From Macrostomum hystrix (lineage: Eukaryota; Platyhelminthes; Macrostomidae), in contig CATNEN010000001.1 in assembly GCA_950097015.1 (NCBI GenBank), positions 15,973,501 through 16,037,500 of the forward strand: a stretch of 64,000 nt of DNA. The letters are read 5' to 3'. The notes under the pieces were generated by a model. The model was not told the DNA's origin, ran no database searches, and saw nothing but the letters and a program-made list of their open reading frames with translations. Shown here piece after piece: positions 1 to 11,357 of the stretch. Position 1 is the first letter of the stretch; the number at the start of each line of letters is the position of its first letter. Made by a program: the position numbers and the translations under genes.

Positions 1-243
1 TAGTGACAAACTCCGATTCAAATTCGACAGTTAACGGCAAGGCACGTCAAAGCTAATTTTGACGTAGTCAACTTCAATTTTGAAAAGGTCCGATTTAGCC
101 CATGCGCGAGCCAAATCCTCACTCCTCAAGTTGTCTAAAAGTCTGATTCAATTTTGACAACAGCGAACGACAAAAGTTATACTCTATTGTAAATTCTCCT
201 GAATATCCGCTTCAAATTTATCAACTCCACTTCAATATAGACA
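1..243 (+). repeat. Left terminal inverted repeat
   Basis: This is the reverse complement of 2956-3203 with few mismatches. The motif TTCAATTTTGA and variants recur near 18, 52, 71, 149, 211 and 231, resembling the iterated sub-terminal transposase-binding sites of other DNA transposons. The binding role is inference. Confidence 0.85.
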
Positions 244-473
244 TTGTCGTTTGACCACAGCGTGCAGGAATGTCTGTGTCTATGGTAGAAACTCACTTGA
301 CATACGTTAGCTTATCGTGCAGGAATGACTTCATTCCTGCACGATTTAACAATTTATTTTTAGAAGCAACTGAATAAGTAATCAAAAACAATATGGAAGA
401 ACAAAAATAATAATAAGTGGAACCGAGGAAACAGTTAATGAGTCTATAGACCTACTCACACCCCTCTCGGCAT

Positions 474-1551
474 TTACTCGAAAATAAACTGCACAACATT
501 CGTTTCGCCGTTTGCCAAAATCTTCATCCGCTTAGTGAGGGCTGCTACAAGTGTGGTGGTTGATTCTTCAACAACCAGTGACTTCTTGACAGTTGACATT
601 GACGCTGATCCGCACGGGTCGGTAGTCGCAACAGCCCTTGCAGGAGCTTCGCTCAATGTAGAACTTGGTGCCGGCATAGTTCCAGCTAGAGCGACTGTCA
701 GCTGATCACTCATCCCTGCCATGATCGAGTCCCTCTTCTTGCCTCTCCGGATGTAACGTTCTACGGACGCGCTATTCTGTGAATAGAGGTGGTGTTTAAT
801 AAATTCCTTGGCCATGTGTCAATAAAATTACTAAGAATAAAGAATTGCTCACCTTGTGACCTGTCACCTTCGCAACTTTTTCGACAGAAAAGCCAGCTTC
901 ATGCAGCTCCGTAACAACTGTAGGTCTCACACAATGCGGAGTGTACAGCTTGGACAGGTTAGCATTCGAAGAGATCTTCTTGAGCAACGGCCCCAAAGTG
1001 TTGATTCCAACAGGTACTTTGGTGTACCAGATGCCATCCGCATTCACTCGTGGTTTCGGACGCAGAAAGAAGTCCTCCTGATTCCAACCCGGCACGGCAG
1101 TAATTTTCGACAAATAAAGCTGGAAGGCCTGAACTGGACAGTGCCTTGACTCCGGCTTGGCCACCATCAAGGCCTGTTTATTGTCGTCGCAGAGTCGCAT
1201 GTCACTCGAGCCTTTTACATTCTTTGAGGTGCTGCCTTGCAACTCGATCGCCATAGCTCCGTTTGATAGGGCCTTCTCTCAGAATGAACGAACAGTGCAG
1301 AGACCTCGTAGCCATTCTCTGCCGCGATTGCCGAAATAAAATAACACATTGAAGTACACCTCTTCTTGCAAACGTGTTGGAGTGCTTCTGTAGAAGTAAG
1401 AAGCAAGCTTGACAAGGTCGTCCGACTCAATGGCTTCGTAATGCTGCACTCGACCACCGGACTTCAAATACGCATTGCAAACATTCTTCACCATCAAATT
1501 CGCGCTATGAAAAGCCTCGTGAGCGATGATGTTGAGGCCACGTAATTTCAT
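474..1551 (-). pseudogene. Crypton-like tyrosine recombinase, with a short intron and an in-frame stop
   Basis: The reading frame runs 1551 to 853, a GT-AG intron occupies 852-777 (76 bp), and it resumes at 776 to a stop at 474. Visible family features are an N-terminal VLFYFGNRGREWLRGL block (first catalytic Arg), an HCVRPT box (the H-x-x-R pair), a TGHK box, and SVERYIRR with the presumed nucleophilic Tyr. The intron falls exactly between TGHK and the tyrosine block, and removing it restores the usual spacing. These motifs match the DUF3504/Crypton group of domesticated and mobile recombinases. An in-frame TGA at 1276-1278 breaks the copy. A hairpin built on cgtgcaggaatg lies at 318-346, and related direct copies sit at 262 and 1619, possibly marking the insertion ends. 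Confidence 0.7.
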
Positions 1552-1895
1552 AAAGCTTTATACACTTTTCTATAAACTCTCCCCTCAATTTTCATCTCTT
1601 CTTATCGTTTCTCGAAAACCGTGCAGGAATGACTTTGTCTGTGGTCAAAAGACAATGATGTTCCTACACGCAAACTCGTGCGTCTATGGCAAAATGCAAT
1701 CTGCGTCCAATTTCGACGGACTGGTAAGACAGAAAGGTGGTCGGTGGAGCGTAACATCTGTTGGATATATTCGTCCAATTTCCTCACGTAAAGCCTTCAT
1801 TAAAACACCAGTTAACATTTATTTAACGTAGAACGGGTCCGAACACATGGTGCATTGAAAACAGTCTTTTTAGGTCATTAAGTCCCTCATTGCCT

Positions 1896-2854
1896 CTAGC
1901 CCTCAACCGGCTCTGAGGCCAGGCAGCGTGGAACGTACGAATAGCACAGGTTGAACCAGTGCGCGCACTTCTCGGCCGAGACGCTATTGACTGTGTAGTC
2001 CACTTCACGGAACAGGATGTCACGTCTGTAGGCCACCAGTGTCCGCCCTGCGAGCTGCTCTGCTGTGGGCTGGATGAAGTCAGCTTGGATCTGAGCCAAA
2101 CGCTGCTTCAGAGCTGCCTTCCAGCAAGAGATGGCGTTCTCTACCGGAGTCAAGAATGGGCTGTAGACTGGCAGTCGCTTGATCTCGATCAGACCCGGAA
2201 GTTCGAAGTCTTCAGCGTCATTATGACTGCTGACGTTGTCAATCACAATGCTGCATCGCCGGTCCGGGTGCACCTGCTGGAAGTTGGCGATTGTGATGCT
2301 CACAAATTCGCCAAATCGCTTCTTTGTCATGCCCTTCTCGTAGCTGTGATAGTGCACGACACCAAGAGTCGGGCTGACAGCCAAGCAAACCGTCACGCGC
2401 TGCCCCTTCTGCCCAGAAACCACTCTGTAAGCGCGTTGGCCTTTCTGGGATCGGCCAATCGAGCGGCGCATCCAGGTGTTGAATCCGAACTCATCAATAA
2501 AGATCTTCTCAATCTCCAGGGTCTCCTCAGAGCACAGCCACTCTGCAAACTGCATGGCGTCGGGTCTCAATCGTAGCAACCGAGTTTCTCTCAGCGGGTA
2601 TGTCGCGAACCAGTTTGGTTGTATACAGAGCGCCGTCAAGCTTGATGCTAATGGTCTTGTCCGAGACGTGCGGCTTGCTTGGGTATCTGTTGCGCATCAT
2701 GCCGTTCATCTGCGACAGCGTTAGCTCGTGCTAGGTTGTGCTCGACGATTGCGCACAGAAAGCGTTGCATTTCGTTGTCCCACTTTGAATGCTTCGCACC
2801 TCCCTTTGCTTTCTTCTCAGCTCTGCCGGTCCGAACAATGGCATAAGCTCTCAT
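1896..2854 (-). pseudogene. IS630/Tc1-mariner-like DDE transposase, frameshifted
   Basis: The coding potential is spread over three frames: about 2854-2700, 2709-2600 and 2639-1896, implying at least two frameshifts. The last frame (247 codons) holds the catalytic core: FIDEFGFN (first Asp, about residue 49), IVIDNVSSHND (second Asp, about 134) and YSPFLTPVEN (Glu, about 167), giving DD32E-like spacing. Upstream there is a helix-turn-helix-like stretch (PHVSDKTISIKLDG) followed by a typical linker. This should be the transposase that once moved the surrounding inverted-repeat element. It cannot make a full protein as it stands. Confidence 0.75.
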
Positions 2855-2955
2855 CTAACTTTTACCCTGGACAAGACCATTTCGTTTTTGGCAAAAGCTC
2901 CCGATGGTTCATGTACTGTATAGTCATAAAAAGTCCATCAAGATTGGACGCAGAC

Positions 2956-3203
2956 TGTCTATATTGAAGTGGAGTTGATAAAATTGAAGCGGATATTCAG
3001 GAGAATTTAAATTAGAGTGTAACTTTTGTCGTTCGCTGAGTCAAAATTGAATCAGAGTTTTAGACAACTTGAGGAGTGAGGATTTGGCTCGCGCATGGGC
3101 TAAATCGGACTTTTTCAAAATTGAAGTTGACTACGTCAAAATTGAATGTAGCTTTGACGTGCCTTGCCGTTAACTGTCGAATTTGAATCGGAGTTTGTCA
3201 CTA
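2956..3203 (-). repeat. Right terminal inverted repeat
   Basis: This is the mate of 1-243. Homology starts at tgtctatattgaagtgg and runs to gtttgtcacta. Motif-like copies continue to about 3230, past the part that can be aligned in this window. Confidence 0.85.
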
Positions 3204-3548
3204 TTGAAGTTTTCGTTGCTCAAAATTGAGGGTAAAATGGTGTACGAGGTATTACACTGACAACCTCTGACTAGCGTTAATTTATTTCCAAGATAATTTT
3301 TTTTGTGAAACAACTTTGCAATTTTTTTGCTTTTAACTTATATTAAACATTCTAAAGCAACAATGGGCTCGTAGCATATGTTTTACTAGACATTTCGGCA
3401 ATACTTGTTTATTTTATGCGTTTTTTTTAAAAAGTAAGCAGATTGCTTTTTGTATTGAAGAGCTCTATTCGAAACTCGAAATTTGAAATTCGGTGGCTAT
3501 CTTTATCGGCATAAATTTACTGTCTTACATAATCGAAATTATCTTACA

Positions 3549-6500
3549 ATGGCAAAGGCCTGCTTTCATTGTATGCGGATCTTAGTAATCCTTTGCAATC
3601 TGATTTTCGTGGTGAGTTAAATTTGGTATCTTTTTATCCTATCTTTGAATTGTCAAATGCTAACTATTTATTATTGTTTATCTATTACTATTAGCCACTG
3701 CACATCAATAATTTGCTTAAGTAGTAACGCCGGTGATCTTATTCTATATTTAAGCTGTATTTAGTTGCCCAGCTTCAATGATTGTAAATAGGCAATAGCT
3801 ACAAAGTGTAAGCCAGGATTAGACTGAAAAGCATGGACACTAGCTTAATATTAAATACTATAGTAAATAAAAAATACTTAAATAGCTAACAGTAGCTCGC
3901 AGAAGAAAAACTAACAGAGAAGACAAGCAGAAAGAGTAGAAGAGATAAAGAAAATCATCTGAGAGACAAAGAGGAGATAAAAACATACTAGGAGTGAGAA
4001 AGAAAAAATCAGTACCTGGACACTTCGTCATCTTCATACATGCGCAACCTCCCAAATCTTAGCCGGCCATGCGACTTAGTTTTTGCTCTCATTTGCGACT
4101 TAGTTCGTTTCATTGCTCTATTTACAACTTAGTTTGCTCTCATTTGCTCTCTTTTTCTCTCCCCTTTTTCCTTTTCTTCACGCCTTCCTTTTTGTCCCTT
4201 GGTCCCCCCTTTGATTTTTTTGCGCTTGGTCGATTGGTTTTTGCGACTTACCTTCCTTGGCCCTCGTTTCACCCAGCCGTTTCGGCCAGGTTGGCCAGGT
4301 ATTGCGCATGTATGTTTGCGCTTGGTCAATTGGTTTTTGCAACTTACCTTGCTTGGCCCTCATTTCACCCAGCCGGGTCGGCCGGGTGTTGCACATGTAT
4401 GGTCATCTTACAACTTCGTCATCCAGATGACGATCTGTCCAATATCTCAGAGGGTGGATGACAAAGAGACTTAGACTTGTGGACACTTTGTTATCTATAT
4501 AACAAAAGTTTTCAAAGTTACAACAGAACCATCCGTCCCCACATTGTGTTGGCACCTATCTTTCAACTCTTATGAATCTTACTCTTATAGTTTTGACACC
4601 TCTTTTGAAACTTTAGAGTGTGAAGTATGTTCAAACCTCTGCCCCACCACCCCACCCTCACTTATTTGATTACAAACTTGATTGCTTCTTATTTGTAGAT
4701 GTGAAACTGACCAAACTTTAAAGCATGTCAATTGACAAAGTGTCCTACCTTCCAAGTAGATGACAAAGTGTCTAGGATCTGGAAAAATCTGCATAGAGTA
4801 AAAGAGAATAAAAACAGACAAGATAAGAATGTAAAAATTAGACTAAATAAACTTCATAAAAATTGTTGTAATTAAGCCTTTAAATCAAAGTGACAGAAGA
4901 GAAAACTAAATTGCAGTTTGTTTTGCCCTCCCTCAAGGAGCACAGATAATTCTTATATCTCCAACTTAGTTTTCTCTCATCTAAAACTTAGTTCTCCCTA
5001 AACTGTGACTTCATTTTCCCTTAACTGTGACTTAGTTTTTCTTTAGCAACAACATTGTTTTCCCTCCTCTGCAACCTAGTTAGTTGCTTTGTTTTATTTA
5101 CAACTTAAAAATTGTTTTTTTTTCATCTAAATTTTCACATTATTTTCTTCTATTTTCTTTAGTGCTTTTTTCCATTTTTTTGCTTCTTTGTGCTTTCTTC
5201 TTTCCCTCTTTGTCCTTTGGCCCCCTTTGATTTCTTTGTCTTTTGTCAATTATTTTTTACAAATTACTTTGCTTATCCCTAATTTCACCTAGCCAATCTG
5301 GCTGGGTGTTGCACTTATATGCATCAAATTCAATTAAATTTATGTATAATTCATGACTTGCTTTTAAAATTTACACATTTTACTTACTTTCACATCTAAA
5401 AAGTTCTGTTAAAAATTCCTAATTTTTTAAGTATAGTTTTTTGTTGCTGAATTGTTTAGCTTAAATATTTCAAATGGGTAGAGATCTTGCTGTGAAATAG
5501 AATTTTTAATCGCTTTCTTGAGCAAAGTAAGAGATTAATTAATGGATTAGACAATCAGAAAACCACACAACCCACATTTTAAACAGTTGATTGGCTGCGC
5601 CATTCTTGGCATTGCAATCTTCCTTTACGTTGACAAGACCTTTAAAGGCATCAAGGACAACATGACAGATAAGAAGATCATAATGGACATCATTCTATTC
5701 TCGGCCATTGGAGTTGGCGGCATCACCATCATTGTGAGCACATTCGGCTGTTGCGGCGCCTATCACGAATCCGAGTGTCTGCTTGGCACCTACTTCCTCT
5801 GCCTGTTCATCATTGTTGCTGCCGAGGTGGCTGCAGGCGTCCTGATGTTCATCAAGTCGGACAAGGATGCTGTGAGTTGCTTACTTGAAGCCTAATAACC
5901 AACCATAGAGCACTGATGGGCTCATCATTTTGGTGTCAGTCGACCTGCTGACTCCTGAACACAAAAGCACACGCCAGCCTTCTCCAAAGGGACCTTTGTG
6001 CAAAATATGGACGCGTTCTTAATCGATTTGATAATATATATTTTTAGTCCCTCATGTTCTCAAAGTAGTCAAATTGATTCCTAAAGTTACCCAATTTTCA
6101 ATCCTCCAACCTTTACAATAAGAAAATAAAATTTTATCGCAATTGCATATTTTAGTTCCGTGACGTTATAAACAAGAGCCTGCTATCCTCCATCAACTCG
6201 TACATGCAAGAGGCTAGCAATGATCCACCGCCTCAGCACCTGAAGCAGATCCAGCTGCGCCTGAAGTGCTGCGGAGCTGACAGCCCCACAAACTATGCCG
6301 AATATGCCGTTTTGGCCCTGGACCATACCAAGCTATCCAAGGCTTTCACTGCCTGCTTTAATGGCAAAGAATTTAATTTGGTCACAGCTTTGAGCGATAT
6401 TAAAAGTTTAACGGTAAGTCACACATATATTGCTATTGCTATTGCTAAGAGTTTGTAATCATTCGAATTCTCGAGTACATCAATCATTTGTTAAACACTG

Positions 6501-7263
6501 CGCTCTATTCTTATCCACAGGGCTGCACCGAAAAAATTATGAATCTACTGTCTGAAAACAAGCTCTGGGTGCTCATTGTCATCCTGTGTATTGCCGCGTT
6601 CGAGGTAAGGATTTCTGCGATGCACCGCCTTCCAGCCAGGCCTTCACCCGCCACCCCAAAATGTACACTGCCTCCCAGCCAGGCCTTCACCCGCCACCCC
6701 AAAATGTACACTGCTTCCCAGCCAGGCCTTCACCCGCCACCCCAAAATGTACACTGCCTCCCAGCCAGGCCTTCACCCGCCACCCCAAAATGTACACTGC
6801 CTCCCAGCCAGGACTTCACCCGCCACCCCAAATGTACACTGCCTCCCAGCCAGGCCTTCACCCGCCACCCCAAAATGTACACTGCCTCCCAGCCAGGCCT
6901 TCACCCGCCACCCAAAATGTACATTGTCTCCCAGCCAGGCCTTCACCCGCCACCTCAAATGTACACTGCCTCCCAGCCAGGCCTTCACCCGCCACCCCAA
7001 ATGTACATTGTCTCCCAGCCAGGCCTTCACCCGCCACCCCAAATGTACATTGTCTCCCAGCCAGGCCTTCACCCGCCACCCCAAATGTACATTGTCTCCC
7101 AGCCAGGCCTTCAACCCCAAATATACTCTGCCACTAAGCTATACGCCTTCGACAAGCGTCTCAAACTACCTTGAAATTGTAGCTGCTCACAATGATTGTG
7201 GCCATGAGCCTCTGCTGCACTGTCAGACGCATGGAGTCAGGTTACATCGGAGTCAGCACTTGA
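3549..7263 (+). CDS. Tetraspanin, five exons
   Basis: Exons by eye: 3549-3611, 5587-5871, 6156-6413, 6521-6604 and 7183-7263. All introns are phase 0 with GT-AG ends. Together they give about 256 residues, a normal tetraspanin length. Exon 1 starts MAKACFHCMRILVILCNLIF and is the first half of TM1; exon 2 opens with LIGCAILGIAIFLYVD and carries TM2-TM3. The large extracellular loop (exons 3-4) has the hallmark KCCGADSP motif plus two further cysteines (FTAC and GC), so it is a four-cysteine loop. Exons 4-5 form TM4 and end in a short CCTVRR cytoplasmic tail. Tetraspanins organise membrane microdomains. Intron 1 (3612-5586) holds MITE copies, and intron 4 (6605-7182) is mostly minisatellite. 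The orthologous subfamily is not clear. Confidence 0.88.
4035..4401 (+). mobile_element. MITE copy 1 (14 bp TIRs, 8 bp target duplication), in tetraspanin intron 1
   Basis: The ends are catacatgcgcaac (4035-4048) and gttgcacatgtatg (4388-4401), inverted repeats with one mismatch. They are flanked by a perfect direct repeat gtcatctt at 4027-4034 and 4402-4409. There is no coding capacity; the interior is pyrimidine-rich with repeated 'gcgacttagtt' phrases. An 8 bp duplication suggests a non-autonomous hAT element, but copy 2 shows 9 bp, so a MULE origin is not excluded. Confidence 0.85.
4955..5322 (+). mobile_element. Degenerate copy of the same MITE
   Basis: The region repeats the internal order of the copy at 4035-4401: 'aacttagttttctctc', a C/T-rich block, 'cctttggccccctttgat', 'tttcacctagcc', and an end near gtgttgcac. 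It is diverged and AT-shifted; the left end is unclear and no target duplication was found. It lies in the same tetraspanin intron. Confidence 0.6.
6620..7115 (+). repeat. 42-43 bp minisatellite filling tetraspanin intron 4
   Basis: About twelve units of roughly tgtacactgcctcccagcca followed by ggccttcacccgccacccca. Unit length varies between 42 and 43 bp. Several frames on both strands stay open through the array, which is a consequence of the unit and not evidence of protein coding. Confidence 0.95.
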
Positions 7264-7940
7264 GGAGCTTCAGCTAATGGTTGGGTTTTGTCTCTGTGGA
7301 ATTGACCAAAGAGCGGAAGTGAAATAGCTGTCACCAAACAGTTAAACTAGTTTGATAAGATTTATATATACAAAGCTTGTACTGATATTGTTTTTTTAGT
7401 TTCATTATATTGATGGAAAAAAACGTAAAAACTTTAATTAAACAAAAATTATGTTTTTACACTTGGAAATGTATTACTCTATTTACTCTTGGTGTTTATG
7501 TGTACCTGCACAGCATGTTAAATTTTCCCCTTATTTTGTGTTCTACATACAAGTACATACGGAATATTTAAACTAAAAAATAACTAACTTAGCTAGCTGG
7601 CTTGTAACTATATTGTGCAATCTAAAAAGATTGCTTCCTGTTTGTACTCCGATAAGTTCCGGTTATTATATATTTTATTATGCTGTCAATATTATTATGA
7701 TTGTTAAATCTTTTTCATGTATTGACACTACTGCTTTTTCTATTATTTAGTAAAATGCTTTCCCGTATTTTTATAATATTCAGACAGACTCATTTGATAA
7801 AAAATCTGTTTGCACTCCAACTAGTTGCTCCCGTTGTAGCATTAGTATTCGCTAATTATGAATTGAAAGTAAGTTTTTGTTGACGCTCTGTTCAGTAATC
7901 GACAGATCGTTTATCTAAGAAATTTATCGTTTAAATTTAG
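7264..7940. other. Tetraspanin 3' flank
   Basis: AT-rich non-coding sequence following the stop codon, probably containing the 3' UTR. I see no further gene. Confidence 0.5.
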
Positions 7941-7944
7941 TGTG

Positions 7945-8205
7945 GTGGGTGAAGGCCTGGCTGGAAGGCGTACATTTGGGCTGGCGGGTGAAGGCCTGGC
8001 TGGGAGGCAGTGTACATTTTGGGGTGGCGGGTGAAGGCCTGGCTGGGAGGCAGTGTACACTTGGGGTGGCGGGTGAAGGCCTAGCTGGGAGGCAGTGTAC
8101 ATTTGGGGTGGCTGGTGAAGGCCTGGCTGGGAGGCAGTGTACATTTGGGGTGGCGGGTGAAGGCCTAGCTGGGAGGCAGTGTACATTTTGGGGTTATGAT
8201 GCGAA
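7945..8205 (-). repeat. Inverted copy of the 42 bp minisatellite
   Basis: About six units of ggcgggtgaaggcctggctg with ggaggcagtgtacatttggggt, i.e. the reverse complement of the array inside tetraspanin intron 4. It sits ~0.7 kb downstream of the tetraspanin stop codon. Confidence 0.95.
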
Positions 8206-8619
8206 GGCCTGGCTGTTATTTTCGCCACTGCCTGTGAACACTTTAAACTTTAGATTTTCATATATTTTGCGACAATTCAATCATAATTGAACACAGCGAA
8301 TAATGCAGAGGTGAATGATGTTCAACATTTATAATTTATATTTTCCGTATGCGATAGTAAACGCTTTGTGCAATAAAAAATTTACACGCCCGTTTATCTG
8401 TTGTCCATGCTTTAGTGTTTTGTATATTGATGTAAAATCTAATTTCATCGCTGTATTGATTTTTTTAAACTAAATATTGTACAGCGCAGCTCTGTAATCC
8501 CAGTTGTTTTTTGCTACTGCGTTATTTGCTATTTTTCGCAAAAATATTCATTTTTTAAACTAGTTAGACTTGTTTCTCCTGTCGTAAAGTAGGCTAGAAA
8601 AGCTGTAGCGATTGAGACT

Positions 8620-8915
8620 TCGGTGAAGACTTGGTTAAGCGGCAGTGTATATTTAGGGTGGTGGGTGAAGACTTGGCTGAGCGGCAGTGTACATTTAGGG
8701 TGGTGGGTGAAGACTTGGCTGAGCGGCAGTGTACATTTAGGGTGGTGGGTGAAGACTTGGCTGAGCGGCAGTGTACATTTAGGGTGGTGGGTGAAGACTT
8801 GGCTGAGCGGCAGTGTACATTTAGGGTGGTGGGTGAAGACTTGGCTGAGCGGCAGTGTACATTTAGGGTGGTGGGTGAAGACTTGGCTGAGCGGCAGTGT
8901 ACATTTAGGGTGGCG
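8620..8915 (-). repeat. Second inverted array, diverged 42 bp subfamily
   Basis: Seven very uniform 42 bp units (gaagacttggctgagcggca then gtgtacatttagggtggtgggt). They differ from the 7945-8205 unit at about six of 42 positions. The units are nearly identical to one another, so this array was homogenised recently and independently. Confidence 0.95.
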
Positions 8916-8959
8916 GATAAAAAGCTTTCCTCAGAGCTCTTTATTGCTAATTTGCGCAA

Positions 8960-11345
8960 AAAATCAATATAAATTAGCGCAAGAAATTGAAGTCAGATAT
9001 GCGTGAAAGGAATGTAAGAATCTCTATTTATCAATTTATTAACCTTTGTGTTTATATGCTTCCGCATATTTTATTAAAATTGTATTTCGCGCTGCTGTTT
9101 CGTGAGTCAATCATTTTTACTTATAATTAAGAAAACTTTTTATTGGCTTTGTTAGCATTACTTCTTGATCAGACTCTCGTATCGTATGCTTTGTTGTCTC
9201 CTTTTCCCTTTAAAATATTTCTGCTTAGTTTTTTGTCATAAAGTGTGTACTATTTTTTCCTGTGCTGTCCTGTAAGTCGAAGTCGCAAATTGATAGGTGA
9301 AATGAAAGTCCATTTTTATAGCCGGTACTTATTCCGCTTCTCGCCGCTGTTCTGTCTTTTTGGGTCTTTTTTTAATTTGTGACCTTTTGTGACGTCAGTC
9401 GCTATTCAAAGAAAATAATAAACAGACAGCAAAGCACGGCACCTATATTACTAACTCATGCTTTAAAAATACGATTCTGGAATTGTGTAGTCTGGAATAA
9501 ATTCTTCAGTTTGAAGACTTGCAATGTTCTGTTTCTTCTTTTCCGCCATGCTCTAATATTAAATCTTATTAGCATATTTGTTAGTAAAAGGCCTAATAAT
9601 TAATTCTCAGTAAAAACTCTGAATCTCACTTGTCTAACCTATGCATGCGGACAGTGGTCACATAAATTAAGTGCATTTTTCGAGTGCAAACGACTAAGCC
9701 GAGTCAGTTTTGTTGTGCGGTGAGGCTGTCTGCTGATAAATCTCGTGACACAAGCTGGGCTGAAGCCCTCAAGGATTGAACTGTACGCTTCTGTCACTCC
9801 CTCTCCCTTCTCAGACAATGTACATTCTTAATTTTGTTTCCCGTGCGTCTGTACGGAGTGGGGTTTGCTAGAGAAGGACAGGCCTGACGCGCAAGCGACT
9901 TAAAATGAGATGCTTTAAAATCGATGTGCGCGCAGCTCTCGGGCCTAGGGGTGGCGGGTGTGGGGTAAGGAAATAATGACAGGGTGCGGCTTCGCCTTGC
10001 GAGTCCAAAACCCCACCCGCACCCCAAACTTCATTTTGGGGCCTATATGCCATTTGCCTCGCCAGATAAAGTGTCAGCCTGCGCTCGGCTGAAATGAAAC
10101 CCTGACGTGGAAAGTAAAGGATAGAGGAGAGGAAAGAGATGTACATTCCTTGGCGAACGTGACATCAGGCCCCGGAATGGTCCGTCCTCCGGGAACGTAC
10201 AGACATGAACATGACCTCAGTTTTATCATCGGACCGTTCATCCTCTTCCCCTTTCCCTCCAGCTAGTTGGCTTCTAAGTCCCAGACTTCCTTCTTTTTTC
10301 GTTCCTTCTATGCTTCTTCGTAGCCTTTTCTAAGCAAAGCACACCCAGATCAACAAACGGCTTGCAGAATGCAGATTGGGGAATGGGATAGAGAAATATT
10401 CCTACAGATCAGATCAGAACCAAGCGAGGCGCTGTAATTGTAATTTACCAAGAACTTCCCTTATTCCAAATTCCTATCCCAGCAAGCAGCAACCCAGCAA
10501 TTTCAATGCATGCTTGTATTTAGAAAATCGCTAGCAGCAATAGCTTCATGCGCCCCTTAAGCCTGTAAACTATATACTCTAGCAACTTCTAGATTAGCAC
10601 GGTGGAGAGAGGCACGGAAAGTACTGTCGTGTCTGTTTATACTGTACCGCAGAAAGTCCAGAAACCCACAGAAAACCTCGGCTAATTAAAATGACGAATG
10701 ATATTAAAAAAACTACACTCATAGAATTACTAATGTTTTTCCTTTTTAGTAAATTGTTTGGCGACTACGCCACGCCGACTAGTCTATTTTCAGTAACAAT
10801 GGCAACTGAAGTTACTTTATATATACGAGTAGTTGTCGTTGTAAAGTAATAAATAGTACATTGGTAGATTTCATAGTCTTGTCTTGTGGCACTGGAAATC
10901 CAGATAGAAATATAGATTGAAAAATAGGATATTTTCGCTTCCTGTCCTGTCCTCACTTTGTCAATGAGCTCAACATCGCTGCAGCCTATTGAATGCTAAA
11001 CTAAACTGTCTGGATATTTTCGTCCGCTCCAATAAATCACGATTCAAAAGCATCATTTGTGTGCCAATTTTGTCCAAGCATTCAGCAGCGAAAAAATATT
11101 TTCATATTAAAGTCCCCACATATAGGCACTGAGGCAGAGCTGTGCTGACTGCTGAGCTATTAAACTACGCAATAGCACTCACATACAGTGTGTATATGCT
11201 GGACTCTCCCCCAACACTCTTGCATTGAGACGCTGTTTTTTCCTGTTTTTTAGTTAAATCTGAATTCTAGCTAAGTGGCGCACTTCAATTTGTGTTTTTA
11301 GCTGCATATTTCATTTGAGTGCAAGTCGCGACTGATAAGGCATCT
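8960..11345. other. Gene-poor spacer
   Basis: No convincing exon, RNA or transposon was found. A more GC-rich patch at about 9840-10340 has short open frames but no recognisable protein. The rest is AT-rich intergenic sequence. Confidence 0.5.
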
Positions 11346-11357
11346 CCAGTCTAACTT

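Larger units (their letters stand above)
1..3203. mobile_element. DNA transposon with ~245 bp terminal inverted repeats, carrying DDE transposase and Crypton-like remains
   Basis: Positions 1-243 and 2956-3203 are long inverted copies of one another; for example the first bases (tagtgacaaactccgatt) return as the reverse complement ending at 3203. Between them lie a broken IS630/Tc1-like DDE transposase (minus) and a broken Crypton-like tyrosine recombinase (minus). The inverted repeats contain several spaced copies of a degenerate TCAATTTTGA motif. Sequence just right of 3203 still holds two such motifs, so the element probably extends a little further on both sides and its left tip lies outside the window. 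The target duplication is therefore not visible. Both coding regions are broken, so the copy is dead or non-autonomous. Confidence 0.8.

Noticed and set aside
6586-7277. Three overlapping open frames downstream of tetraspanin exon 4
   Set aside because: They are the 42-43 bp minisatellite inside intron 4; the real last exon begins at 7183 in another frame.
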